From NCBI RefSeq assembly GCF_048269565.1, contig NZ_JBLXIK010000009.1:16644-80643 (forward strand): a stretch of DNA of 64,000 bases, in the 5' to 3' direction. The DNA comes from Maricaulis sp048269565. Its GTDB lineage: Bacteria > Pseudomonadota > Alphaproteobacteria > Caulobacterales > Maricaulaceae. The first letter of the stretch is position 1, and the number at the start of each line of letters is the position of its first letter. Both the position numbers and the translations under genes were made by a program. A model generated the notes under the pieces. It saw only the letters and a list, made by a program, of their open reading frames with translations, did not search any database and had not been told where the DNA came from. Shown piece by piece: positions 53,130 to 61,312 of this stretch.

Positions 53130-54857
53130 TCAGAAATGCAGGATTGCCAGTGTGGCAATGGCGGCAATGGCGTAGGCGATGAGCACCACACTTCCCAGGC
53201 GCAGGAAGTGGGACAGGCGATATTGCCCCGGCGTCAGCACCATCAGGTGGGTCTGATAGCCGAAGGGCAGGAGAAAACTGGCGCTGGCACCGAAGGCGGT
53301 CGCGAGCACGAACGCGTCGGCGGGCAGGGCGAGCTGGACCGCGGTGCCCAGGGCGACGGGCAGGGTGATCAGCGCCGCGCTGGCGTTCGAGAACAGCTCG
53401 GTCATGCACCAGGCGAGCAGAAATATCGCCGCCAGCGCCGCCCAGTCGGGCAGGCCATTGACCTGGTGGGCAATGAAATCGGCCAGCACATCGGAGGCAC
53501 CCGATTGCTGGATCAGCTGGCTCAGCAGCACCGCGCCCCACAGGATGATCACCAGCTCGAAGGGGAATATCCGCTTGGTCTCGCGCGGCGTGATCCAGCC
53601 GCTGAGGACGCAGGCCGCCGCCATCAGGAAGGCCGCCAGTGCAAAGGGCAGAAGCTGGAACACCGCGACGATCAGGAAAAGCACAAAGCTGGCCCCGAGC
53701 AACAGCGTGTTGCCGCGGCTGAGCGGGACCTGGCCAGGCTCCTCGACATCGAGAATGTGCAGATTGGTGCGCAGATTCCTGCGCGAGCGGAAGTCGGGCC
53801 CTGCGGCGAGGATCAGGATATCGCCGGTCTTGAGCCGGATCTCGCCCAGCTTGCCCGACAGGCTTTCATCACCGCGGCGCACCGCGACCACCGAGGCATC
53901 GAAGCGGGCGCGGAAATCGGCCTCCTTCAGGGTGCGGCCGTCGAGGACGGAATTGTTGGCGATCACGGCATGAAACAGCGTGCCGAGGCGCTCCGGCTGC
54001 GAGGGGCCGTCAATCGAGATACCATTGATGGCGTGCAATTCGTCAACATGGATGAAGTCACCGACGAAGATCAGCCGGTCGCCTTCCTCGATCGCATGGC
54101 TGGGATTGACCGGGGAGATGATGCGTTCCTGGCGCACGATTTCGGCGAGGAAAAAGCTTTGCAAATGCCGCAACTGGTTTTCGCCGATATTGCGGCCGAT
54201 CAGTTTCGAGCCGGGCTGCACCCGGGCCTCGACATAGTAGACGGCCGTGTCGGCATCGCCCGAGCCTGCCGGCCGCCGCAGGATGATCGGGGCCACCAGC
54301 ACAAGCGCGCCGAACACGGCCAGCGCCGCCATCGCACCGGGCAGGGCAAAGTCGAGCACGGTGAGTTGCAGCCCGCCGCGCGCCGCCTCGCCGACCACCA
54401 TCAGGCTGGCGCTGGTCCCGAACGGCGTCAGCATGCCTCCGGCCAGCGCCATGTAGGACAGCGGCAGCAACAGGGCGTGCGGCGGGATATTGGGGTGCCG
54501 TGCGGCCGGACCCATGAAGGCGCCGACGACAGCAGTATTGGGCGTGAAGGCGGAGACCAGACCGGTCAGGCCGAGAAAGCGGAACAGGCTGGCGCGCATG
54601 CCCAGCCGGGCGCGCCCGAACAATGCCTGTCCGATCCCCGGGATCTTGGTCAGGGCGGCCGCGACAATCACCAGGCTGGTGACGGCGATGATCGCCGGAG
54701 ATGTGATGGCGGTGACGGCGTCGGAAAATCCGATCTGTCCAGTGATGATGACGCCGATGATGAAGCCGGCAAAGGCGCGCGTTGTCCCGACCCGGCCCGA
54801 CAGGAGGGCCGCGGCCAGCAGTGTAATCAGCACAATATCGATGATCGTCGCGCTCAA
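53130..54857 (-). CDS. SLC13/DASS-type transporter with two RCK_C (TrkA-C) domains
   Basis: This is a 575-residue polytopic protein. Residues 1-205 hold about five or six membrane helices with a PNTAVVGAFMGP loop; about 205-370 hold two RCK_C-type cytosolic domains (VQPGSKLIGRNIGENQLR and GRTLKEADFRARFDASVVAVR, each followed by EEGDRLIFVGD or LKTGDILILAAG); the rest has further helices with a SNASAALITLPVALGTA second half of the DASS repeat. This is the SLC13-like family that often carries sulfate or dicarboxylates. Beside cysQ it is a good sulfate importer candidate. I start at TTG 54857 after GGGGGGA. Confidence 0.82.
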   Translation of the reverse strand: MSATIIDIVLITLLAAALLSGRVGTTRAFAGFIIGVIITGQIGFSDAVTAITSPAIIAVTSLVIVAAALTKIPGIGQALFGRARLGMRASLFRFLGLTGLVSAFTPNTAVVGAFMGPAARHPNIPPHALLLPLSYMALAGGMLTPFGTSASLMVVGEAARGGLQLTVLDFALPGAMAALAVFGALVLVAPIILRRPAGSGDADTAVYYVEARVQPGSKLIGRNIGENQLRHLQSFFLAEIVRQERIISPVNPSHAIEEGDRLIFVGDFIHVDELHAINGISIDGPSQPERLGTLFHAVIANNSVLDGRTLKEADFRARFDASVVAVRRGDESLSGKLGEIRLKTGDILILAAGPDFRSRRNLRTNLHILDVEEPGQVPLSRGNTLLLGASFVLFLIVAVFQLLPFALAAFLMAAACVLSGWITPRETKRIFPFELVIILWGAVLLSQLIQQSGASDVLADFIAHQVNGLPDWAALAAIFLLAWCMTELFSNASAALITLPVALGTAVQLALPADAFVLATAFGASASFLLPFGYQTHLMVLTPGQYRLSHFLRLGSVVLIAYAIAAIATLAILHF

Positions 54858-55066
54858 TCTTCCCCCCGGAATTTGCCTGCCCTTGCGGGTGAGCAAGTGG
54901 TAGCGTATCGCGAGCACAATCCAAATCCCTGCCTGCATTTACAGGCCCGGTTTCCGCTGTGAAGCTGGGCGGGAAGCCGCAAGGGTGGTAACGGTGCGGC
55001 AGATTGGCTTCAATCCACGGCGCGGACCCCTCAATGACCGTCGACAATACATCCCGGCAAGGGCCC

Positions 55067-56056
55067 ATGGCGGATATCGCCGTCCTGATCGTGGCTTATC
55101 GCAGCCGCGACACGCTGGGCCAGTGTCTCGAGACGCTGGCGGCGCAGACCGTGCGGCCGCGCCGGGTCCTGGTGCTGGAGAATGGCTCGCCCGAGGGCGA
55201 GCGGATCGATGCTGCGACGCTGCCCGACTGGATCGAATTCATCGAGAGCGATGAAAACCTCGGTTTTGCCGGCGGCAATAACCGGCTGGCGGATCTGGCG
55301 GATAGCGAATGGCTCGCCCTGCTCAATCCCGACGCCTTTCCCCGGTCGGACTGGCTGGAACAATTGCTCGAGGGCGCGGCGCGCTACCCGCAGATTGACC
55401 TGTTCGGATCGACGCAATACGCGGCCGGCTATTCCGGACAACTCGACGGCGTCGGCGATGTCTATCATGCGACCGGGCTGGCCTACCGGGCCGGCTATGG
55501 GCGCTCCGTCGACCTGCTGCCGCCCGATGGCGAGGTGTTCGCGGTCTGCGGTGCTGCAACCTTTGTCCGCCGGTCGCTGTTCGCGGCCCTGGGCGGGTTC
55601 GACGAGCGCTTCTTTTGTTATAATGAGGATGTCGACCTCGCCTATCGCGCCCGGCTGGCCGGGCACAGGGCGATGCAGCTGCGCGACGCAGCGGTTGATC
55701 ATCTGGGCTATGCCTCGTCGGGACGGCGATCGGAATTCGCCACCTATTATGGCGTGCGCAACCGGCTGTGGGTGTTTCTCAAGAATACGCCCGGCTGGCT
55801 GTTCTGGCTGCTCTTGCCGGTGCATGCCGCCATCACCGCCCTTCTGTGGCTGTCGGCGGCGCGCTTTGGTCAGTTCACCGTATTCGGGCGGGCCCTGCGC
55901 GATGCGCTGGGCCGGCGCGGCGAGATGATGCAGTCGCGGCGGGAGATTCAGGCGAACCGCGTCGCCACGACCTGGCAGATGGCGCAGGCGATGAGCTGGA
56001 ATCCATTGCGCCTGCTCACCCGGGCGCCGGACGTTCGCCCGCTGGCCCGGGACTAG
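55067..56056 (+). CDS. Family 2 glycosyltransferase (rhamnosyltransferase-like)
   Basis: This is a 329-residue GT-A enzyme. ADIAVLIVAYRSRDTLGQCL begins the nucleotide-sugar fold; ENGSPEGERI, DENLGFAGGNNRLADL, LLNPDAFPRSDW (the DxD-like site), and FFCYNEDVDLAYRARLAGH (the ED block) follow, then one or two hydrophobic helices near residue 250 (LFWLLLPVHAAITALLWL). WbbL-like rhamnosyltransferases have this plan, which fits the dTDP-rhamnose genes. An ATG at 55034 is also possible; I chose 55067, three bases after AAGGG. Confidence 0.85.
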   Translation: MADIAVLIVAYRSRDTLGQCLETLAAQTVRPRRVLVLENGSPEGERIDAATLPDWIEFIESDENLGFAGGNNRLADLADSEWLALLNPDAFPRSDWLEQLLEGAARYPQIDLFGSTQYAAGYSGQLDGVGDVYHATGLAYRAGYGRSVDLLPPDGEVFAVCGAATFVRRSLFAALGGFDERFFCYNEDVDLAYRARLAGHRAMQLRDAAVDHLGYASSGRRSEFATYYGVRNRLWVFLKNTPGWLFWLLLPVHAAITALLWLSAARFGQFTVFGRALRDALGRRGEMMQSRREIQANRVATTWQMAQAMSWNPLRLLTRAPDVRPLARD

Positions 56057-56637
56057 CAGTCGGGCAGCTGGTCCAGCGGCGTCAGCTCGACGCGTTGGAG
56101 ATCGACGGTGTTGCGCTCGAAATCCCAGGCCGGCCACAGGCCGATATAGGCATGGTCCCAGCTGCAGACCGGGGCTGCCACTTCGATGGTGAAGGACTCG
56201 AATCCGTCGTCGGGCTCGACATGCTCGCCGGAATTCTGACCGATGCCGGGGACAAAGAAATTGAGACGCACGTTGTCGGCGCCGTGTTCGGGCGCGCGGC
56301 GCAGGGTGAAGCTGACCCGGACGCGCCGGCCCTGGATCGCGTCAATCTCGGTCGGCGACAGCGCGAAAAAGGCGCCGGCTGACTGGATGCCGTCGAACGG
56401 GCCACGCACCGCGTCGATGCGGGCGAAGTTCTCGTCGCCTTCGGTGAGGAACCGCGCTGTCAGACCGTTGCCGGTCGTCAGGGCGTTGAGGCCGTCGCCC
56501 TCGTAAACGATGCCCTCGGAGAGGATTTCCTCGCGTGAGCGCACGGTATTGTCACCATGGCTCAGGGCGCCGCCGACCATTCCGGCGGTGACGAGGGCTG
56601 CGATCGGGTAAAAGGCCCAGTCGGGCAGGCTGTACAT
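56053..56637 (-). CDS. Membrane-anchored hypothetical protein
   Basis: This is a 194-residue protein of unknown role. One membrane helix near the N-terminus (AFYPIAALVTAGMVGGALSHG) leaves the rest outside the membrane; the outer part is beta-rich (ARIDAVRGPFDGIQSAGAFF, then RRVRVSFTLRRAP, and a late SWDHAYIGLWPAWDF) and has a jelly-roll, carbohydrate-binding feel. A TTG 21 bases earlier is an alternative start. The gene overlaps convergently the glycosyltransferase by 4 bases. Related to glycan work by place only. Confidence 0.65.
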   Translation of the reverse strand: MYSLPDWAFYPIAALVTAGMVGGALSHGDNTVRSREEILSEGIVYEGDGLNALTTGNGLTARFLTEGDENFARIDAVRGPFDGIQSAGAFFALSPTEIDAIQGRRVRVSFTLRRAPEHGADNVRLNFFVPGIGQNSGEHVEPDDGFESFTIEVAAPVCSWDHAYIGLWPAWDFERNTVDLQRVELTPLDQLPDC

Positions 56638-56872
56638 CTGAGTTTTCGACCTGGACAAGCGATGGATGACGAAGAAAGTGTTTGGCGCGGATGTCCGGCC
56701 GGGTCAACGGCGGCATCGCGGTCCGCACGCCATGAATTGTTGCGGATATCGGCCTCGCTTTTGCCCCGATCCGGTGCGAGAAAACCCGGTATTGACCACG
56801 GGAGTCAAGGCGCGGGGCGGCAATCTTGAGACAGTACTTGAACTTTGACGCGACGCAGCGGATTTTAGGACG

Positions 56873-57166
56873 ATGACGGAACGACCCAATTCCGCTGACG
56901 ATCCCCTTCTGGCGGCCGTAACCCGGTTGAACGGGGCGTTGGCGCGCATTGAGGGGCAGACCAAGAAACTGCGCGGCCGTGTTGAACGCGCCGAGTCGGC
57001 GGCGATCGGGGCCCGTGATGCCGATGATGACCGGGCACGGCTCGCCGATGCGCTCGATACGGCGCGGGCCCGGGAACAGGCCCTGCAACAGGTTGCGCAG
57101 GAGACATCGGACGCGCTCGACCGGGCGATTGGCGAATTGCGTCTGTATATGGATGAGGGGGGCTAG
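56873..57166 (+). CDS. DUF4164-family coiled-coil protein
   Basis: This is a 97-residue, almost wholly helical protein: LAAVTRLNGALARIEGQTKK, then RARLADALDTAREQAL-type heptads and ELRLYMDEGG at the end. It fits the DUF4164 coiled-coil family, found just upstream of zapA in alphaproteobacteria. It is 6 bases before zapA and probably shares its transcript. Function unknown, perhaps linked to cell division. Confidence 0.8.
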   Translation: MTERPNSADDPLLAAVTRLNGALARIEGQTKKLRGRVERAESAAIGARDADDDRARLADALDTARAREQALQQVAQETSDALDRAIGELRLYMDEGG

Positions 57167-57172
57167 ATCGGC

Positions 57173-57601
57173 ATGTCCAAGGTAGCGGTCACACTCAATG
57201 GTCGGGTTTATTCGATTGGCTGCGAGGAGGGGCAGGAAGCCTATCTGCGCGAGCTCGCCGGCTATCTCGACGGCAAGGTCTCCATCATGGCCGGCCAGGT
57301 CGGACAGATCGGTGATCTGCGCCTGGCGGTGATGGCCTCGCTGATCGTGGTCGACGAGCTCAAGGATGCCGAGCGCCGCATCGAGACGCTCGAGGCCGAG
57401 CTGGATGCACTGCGCTCGCAGGCCCAGGGTTCCGACAGCGAATATGGCGAGGAGCGCCAGCACCTCGCGGAACACCTGCTCAAGGCGGCCCAGCGCCTGG
57501 AACAGCTCGCCGCCAGCCTCGACTTTCCCGAACCCGATCTCGACGCGGACGCCAGCCCGGTCACTGAGCCGAAGATCAAATTCGCAGATGCCCGCCCTTG
57601 A
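57173..57601 (+). CDS. zapA: Cell division protein ZapA
   Basis: This 142-residue protein binds and bundles FtsZ. VAVTLNGRVYSIGCEEGQEA, YLRELAGYLDGKV and VMASLIVVDELKDAERRIE match the ZapA globular domain and the start of its C-terminal coiled coil; the end is acidic and disordered. It is followed by a structured RNA and a 5-formyl-THF cyclo-ligase, the classic zapA-ssrS-ygfA neighbourhood. Confidence 0.92.
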   Translation: MSKVAVTLNGRVYSIGCEEGQEAYLRELAGYLDGKVSIMAGQVGQIGDLRLAVMASLIVVDELKDAERRIETLEAELDALRSQAQGSDSEYGEERQHLAEHLLKAAQRLEQLAASLDFPEPDLDADASPVTEPKIKFADARP

Positions 57602-57614
57602 GCCGCAGCCCGTT

Positions 57615-57762
57615 AGGCCTCACATAGGGGGCGGCGGTGTCTGCAGCGTGCGATGGGACATAAATTCCACGGACCGTACATCACCACGAGGGAGCTGCCT
57701 CTGCTAGGGACCCTGGTCCTCTGTATGCGGCGCCCACCTGCACCGTCGGGTCAGTGGGGATT
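57615..57762 (+). ncRNA. ssrS: 6S RNA (probable), between zapA and the 5-FCL gene
   Basis: The spacer between zapA and the 5-formyl-THF cyclo-ligase gene is where 6S RNA is found in most proteobacteria. The sequence can form its long closing arms: CCTCAC (57618-57623) with GTGGGG (57754-57759), and CGGCGGTG (57632-57639) with CACCGTCG (57741-57748), leaving a large central bubble as in 6S RNA. It would sequester RNA polymerase with the housekeeping sigma factor in stationary phase. Ends are approximate. Confidence 0.75.
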
Positions 57763-57795
57763 TACATGTCTTGCCGGCGCAGGTGGAGCCGCCAC

Positions 57796-58365
57796 ATGAA
57801 TTTGCAAGCGCTCAAGGATGAGTTGCGGCGGCGCGCCCTTGCAGCGCGCCAGGCCGCCCATGAGAGCGATCCCGATGCCGGTGAGCGCCTGGCAGCGCAT
57901 TTTTCGTTTGAGCGTCTGGCGCTCGGCTCGGTGGTTTCGGGCTATTGGCCGCTGCCCGGCGAGATCGACCCGCGCCCGCTGATGGCGGCGCTGGAGGCGC
58001 GGGGCGCCTGTCTTGCCCTGCCGGTGGTGATTGGCCCCGGCCAAGCCCTGATATTCCGCGAATGGCGCGCCGGCGATCCGCTGCAGCGCCGGGCCTTTGG
58101 CCTGATGGAGCCGCAGGAGAGCGCCCCGGAACTTGTCCCGGATGTCCTGCTGGTGCCTCTGCTGGCGGTCGATCCCGACGGCAACCGCCTCGGCTTCGGC
58201 AAGGGCTACTATGACCGCACGCTGGCTGGGCTGCGCGCCACCGGCGCGCCGCTGGCGATCGGGCTGGCCCATGAGGCGCAGATCGTGGCGGCGGTGCCGG
58301 TGGATGAGTTCGATCAGCCGCTGGACGGGGTGGTGACCGGGGAGCGGCTTTTCTGGACGGGATGA
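57796..58365 (+). CDS. 5-formyltetrahydrofolate cyclo-ligase
   Basis: This 189-residue enzyme (YgfA/5-FCL family) uses ATP to close 5-formyl-THF to 5,10-methenyl-THF. VSGYWPLPGEIDPRPL, VLLVPLLAVDPDGNRLGFGKGYYDR and the P-rich loop are in place; the last block is the family signature. Start 57796 has AGGTGGA eight bases before; an earlier ATG at 57754 lies within the 6S RNA. Downstream there are two large inverted repeats. Confidence 0.94.
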   Translation: MNLQALKDELRRRALAARQAAHESDPDAGERLAAHFSFERLALGSVVSGYWPLPGEIDPRPLMAALEARGACLALPVVIGPGQALIFREWRAGDPLQRRAFGLMEPQESAPELVPDVLLVPLLAVDPDGNRLGFGKGYYDRTLAGLRATGAPLAIGLAHEAQIVAAVPVDEFDQPLDGVVTGERLFWTG

Positions 58366-58419
58366 CGGGACAGACACGATGAGCTGGTGTTCGCGAACCC
58401 GATAATCGTGTCTGTCCCG
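58366..58419. repeat. 15-bp perfect inverted repeat (CGGGACAGACACGAT arms)
   Basis: CGGGACAGACACGAT at 58366-58380 is mirrored exactly at 58405-58419, with a 24-base spacer that itself holds the palindrome GTTCGCGAAC (58388-58397). It lies right after the 5-FCL stop. Arms of this kind (ending GTGTCTGTCCC) are familiar from REP-like elements; origin here is inferred. Confidence 0.6.
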
Positions 58420-58439
58420 ATTGCCTCCAATTGCCTCAA

Positions 58440-58470
58440 GGGGTGCTGCCACCATTTGTGACAGCACCCC
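58440..58470. terminator. Hairpin between convergent 5-FCL and DUF4386 genes
   Basis: GGGGTGCTG (58440-58448) and CAGCACCCC (58462-58470) form a 9-bp stem that can extend inward past one mismatch. It lies between convergent genes and could end both transcripts, although no T tract follows on either side. Confidence 0.45.
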
Positions 58471-58483
58471 GGACAGCGACGCT

Positions 58484-59203
58484 CTAGTCGGCAGTTGATG
58501 GCTCCCCGACGCGTGCTTTCGTGTTGATGCCCGCAAACAACAGCCAAAACGCGGCGACCCATTCGAACAAGGCGCCTGGCACGAAAAACAGCATGACCTG
58601 CTCTGCCAGGGACGGGTATAATATGATTGACGCCGCCAGGGTTCCGATCACCGAGTAGGTCACAATGCCCCAGGCAGACAGCCAGCGGGGAATAAGGCGC
58701 GACCGGAAGAACAGGCTGAAAAAGATCACCCCGCCCACGGCCATCGGAACAAGCAGGATGTAGAGCGCCGATCCGTAGATGTCGCGCAGGAACGCCACGA
58801 GCGAGACGCGCGCCTCGCCCGACAGGCCCGGAGTCAGATCCGGGTTCACGACCGCTGCAAAAGCGGCATATTTGAAGATGATGAATGTTGCGCCCATCGC
58901 ACCTTCGATCAGCCGGCAGAAGGCGGCAATGAGCGCGCCACCCTGGCTGACCGACTTCAGGACGACATACATCGCGGCAGCCGAGACGCAGACAAAGGTG
59001 TAGAGCACGGCCTCGGCCAGAAACCCCGTACGGAACATGAATTCGAGCGCCGGCGACGCGGCACCTTGCTCCGAAAGCGCACCGAGCGATGGAATTGGCC
59101 CGAAGGTGATGTACAGCCCCGCCAAGGTGTAGGCGAGATATGAAAACCCGGCCAGCCGAGCCATGCGGCGAACGGTTGCTTCAGTGTGGTGTATTGCAGA
59201 CAT
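58484..59203 (-). CDS. DUF4386-family membrane protein
   Basis: This is a 239-residue inner-membrane protein with about six helices. RMARLAGFSYLAYTLAGLYITFG begins the family fold; CRLIEGAMGATFIIFKY, YGSALYILLVPMAVGGVIFFSLFF and PRWLSAWGIVTYSVIGTLAA are the conserved helix blocks of DUF4386. The ATG at 59203 follows AAGGAGG ten bases back; an apparent TTG at 59227 lies inside that site. It is just downstream of, and on the same strand as, an AraC-type regulator that may control it. Confidence 0.82.
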   Translation of the reverse strand: MSAIHHTEATVRRMARLAGFSYLAYTLAGLYITFGPIPSLGALSEQGAASPALEFMFRTGFLAEAVLYTFVCVSAAAMYVVLKSVSQGGALIAAFCRLIEGAMGATFIIFKYAAFAAVVNPDLTPGLSGEARVSLVAFLRDIYGSALYILLVPMAVGGVIFFSLFFRSRLIPRWLSAWGIVTYSVIGTLAASIILYPSLAEQVMLFFVPGALFEWVAAFWLLFAGINTKARVGEPSTAD

Positions 59204-59290
59204 GGCGTGAGCGCCTCCTTCTATCAAGCAATGATCCGGGCCGGTGTCGAATGCCGGCGGATCGAAACTGAGGGAGGTCAGGCTGTCTGT

Positions 59291-59314
59291 CGTCCGAATG
59301 GGGCTATTCGGACG
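59291..59314. promoter_or_regulatory. Perfect 9-bp palindrome between AraC-type regulator and DUF4386 gene
   Basis: CGTCCGAAT (59291-59299) and ATTCGGACG (59306-59314) flank a GGGGCT loop, 23 bases after the regulator's stop and about 90 before the DUF4386 start. It could be the regulator's own terminator or an operator for the next gene. Confidence 0.4.
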
Positions 59315-59336
59315 TCGTTGGGATCATTTTGTCAGA

Positions 59337-60488
59337 TTATGCCGCGTCGTGCGTCCGGGCGTTACCTGCATCTTCGCGATAGGTGCTTGGAGGAGAGCCG
59401 ACATGTTTCTTGAACGCCGCGTTGAAGGTGGACCGGGAGTTGAACCCGACCTCCAGGCCGATCTCGAGAACGTTCAGGTCGGTCTCGGTCAGCAGCCGTT
59501 TGGCCTCGGCGGCACGATGGCTGTTCACAAAGTCAAAGAAATTCACGCCCAGATGCTGGGATAGCGTTTCGGAGATGTGGTTCTTGGTAACGCCGGTGAT
59601 GTCGGAGAGCCTGCGAAGTGACAGGTCATTGTCGGCATAGAGCTTGTTCGTGTTCAGGGCACCTGTCAGCTTGGCCGCGGTTCGGCGTATGCGCTCAACC
59701 GTGAGGATAGGATGCCGGGTCTGTGAGCCGGCTTTGGAGGCCTTTTCAAAATTCAACTCCGGCTGGTGCAAACCGAGATAGGCAAAGGCTGCTATCGCCA
59801 GGGATTCGGTGAAGGCCAGGGCAATGTTGAAGGCCGGGATCGATACGCCCGATAGCCAGAGCGCTTGCTTGACGGCGAAGAACACCCAGGCGCCGGCGAA
59901 TACGAAGAGAATGGCGCGTAACCAATCCAGGGACTGGCGCTCGATATTCGCGAACTGTTCCATCATCCGCTGCCGGTGTCGCATTTGCAGCCTCAGGGCG
60001 GCGATGAGGTAAAAGGCGGTAAAGGCGAGAAAAAGGAAAAGCGACGCGGTGCATGTGAACAGCGCGATTCTGAAATGAACGGGGTTCCGGGTCGCCGGGT
60101 CCACCAGGGCGAGTTTCTCTTCGGCGCTCAAGCCCGCGAATGGAAGGCTTACGAGAATCACGAGCGCGGGGCCGAGAAGCGACGCCCAGTCGAGGCCGCC
60201 AAACCCTGGCTTCTCCGGTGAGATCAGGGCGCGCGTATAGAAAAAGACAGCCGGGCCCAATGCCATCTTGATCGAGAGATCAACGCCCACAAGGTGCGGT
60301 GCGAGACGATAGACGTCCGAAATGATGAGCAGCTGCCCGAGAACATGCGCGAGAAGCGCGATCAGGAGCACGCAAAAGAAAAGGACATGGTCACTACGCT
60401 GACCTGGTCTGGTCAGGGCCAGGGCGAGCGCAAAGCCGATTGATCCGGCTGCGACGGCGTATGCGATTGTCAAAAACGTGTCGGACAT
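59337..60488 (-). CDS. Membrane-anchored AraC-family transcriptional regulator
   Basis: This is a 383-residue protein with two parts. Residues 1-250 hold about seven hydrophobic helices (AYAVAAGSIGFALALAL through IALAFTESLAIAAFAYLGL). Residues about 280-380 are an AraC DNA-binding domain: LSLRRLSDITGVTKNHISET is the first helix-turn-helix and VLEIGLEVGFNSRSTFNAAF the second, in standard order. This is the membrane-sensor AraC layout with a 7TM-like input. The start at 60488 has AAGGAA four bases back. It probably senses an envelope ligand; likely target the DUF4386 gene. Confidence 0.86.
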   Translation of the reverse strand: MSDTFLTIAYAVAAGSIGFALALALTRPGQRSDHVLFFCVLLIALLAHVLGQLLIISDVYRLAPHLVGVDLSIKMALGPAVFFYTRALISPEKPGFGGLDWASLLGPALVILVSLPFAGLSAEEKLALVDPATRNPVHFRIALFTCTASLFLFLAFTAFYLIAALRLQMRHRQRMMEQFANIERQSLDWLRAILFVFAGAWVFFAVKQALWLSGVSIPAFNIALAFTESLAIAAFAYLGLHQPELNFEKASKAGSQTRHPILTVERIRRTAAKLTGALNTNKLYADNDLSLRRLSDITGVTKNHISETLSQHLGVNFFDFVNSHRAAEAKRLLTETDLNVLEIGLEVGFNSRSTFNAAFKKHVGSPPSTYREDAGNARTHDAA

Positions 60489-60742
60489 CCCCTTCCTTGT
60501 CCAATGAATTGCGGCGCGGGGCAATCACCGATTATTGCTGGCTTCGCGCGTCGCCTTCACCATGCCGGAAGCAGATGGTGTCAAACAATTGGTGTCAGGC
60601 ACCTGTCTCCGCAAATCAGGTATCTATCATATCCCGGAATTCGCTGCGCGCCTTCGGGGGAAGGTGATGTTTTCGGTCTTATGTAGCAAACGCACCAAGA
60701 TGACAGGATGAATTGAGCGACCGGCTCGGCTAGATTCCGGGC

Positions 60743-61036
60743 ATGAAAGCTCTACTCGCAAAGCGTGATGAATTGCGCGCCACCATCAAGTCAGCCCAGT
60801 CCGATCTTCGCGCCATTGAGGCTGCGATAAGGATCATGGGCGGCGATAGTCCACGCACCCAGCTATTCGCACGCGGTCAGCTCAAGGCGTTGGTCTGTGA
60901 CGCTATGCGGGCCGGTGTAGAGGGCAACAGGGCTATCGCTCTATCCGTGATCGAGACGATGCACTGGGACGCCACTGACGAGCGTGTCAGGGACGTTGCG
61001 GCGCGCGTGAAGGACGTGACGAAGCGGTTTCGGTAA
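60743..61036 (+). CDS. Small helical hypothetical protein
   Basis: This is a 97-residue protein I do not recognise. It begins with a charged helix, LLAKRDELRATIKSAQSDLR, then a middle block ARGQLKALVCDAMRAGVEG and a basic tail KDVTKRF. It is soluble, with no signal peptide. It sits alone, divergent from the AraC regulator, at the left edge of the accessory island, and codon use is less GC-rich than in the core genes. Confidence 0.6.
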   Translation: MKALLAKRDELRATIKSAQSDLRAIEAAIRIMGGDSPRTQLFARGQLKALVCDAMRAGVEGNRAIALSVIETMHWDATDERVRDVAARVKDVTKRFR

Positions 61037-61081
61037 GGGCTGCTGGACGATTAGCAAACGTTTGCCAGCCCTTCGGTTGCC

Positions 61082-61312
61082 TTAGTTCCGAAAGAGCTTC
61101 TTTTTCAATCCAGACTGGCGGATCATTGACGCGAGCGTGTCAGGCAGGATGTGGTCGGTCACATTGTGGTAGGCGACCGTCACAAGCCGAATTTCGCCGC
61201 CGACCTCTCCACGGTACCTCCGATGGCTTGTCCCATTGTGCCTCACCTCTTTGAAGCCGTGGGCCAACAGGATTTGGATAAACCTCTTGAAGGTGCAGCT
61301 TAGGCGGGACAC
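61082..61312 (-). CDS. hicA: HicA-family mRNA interferase toxin
   Basis: This is a 76-residue protein. FIQILLAHGFKEVRHNGTSH matches the HicA double-stranded-RNA-binding-like fold with the catalytic His near residue 30; VTVAYHNVTDHI and TLASMIRQSGLKKKLFRN are the conserved later blocks. HicA degrades mRNA when free of HicB. Its start overlaps the end of the antitoxin gene by 13 bases, and here the antitoxin is upstream of the toxin. Confidence 0.85.
   Translation of the reverse strand: MSRLSCTFKRFIQILLAHGFKEVRHNGTSHRRYRGEVGGEIRLVTVAYHNVTDHILPDTLASMIRQSGLKKKLFRN

Noticed and set aside
53136..54962. 608-codon plus-strand frame opposite the SLC13 transporter
   Set aside because: Antisense shadow; the minus-strand product has clear transporter and RCK features.
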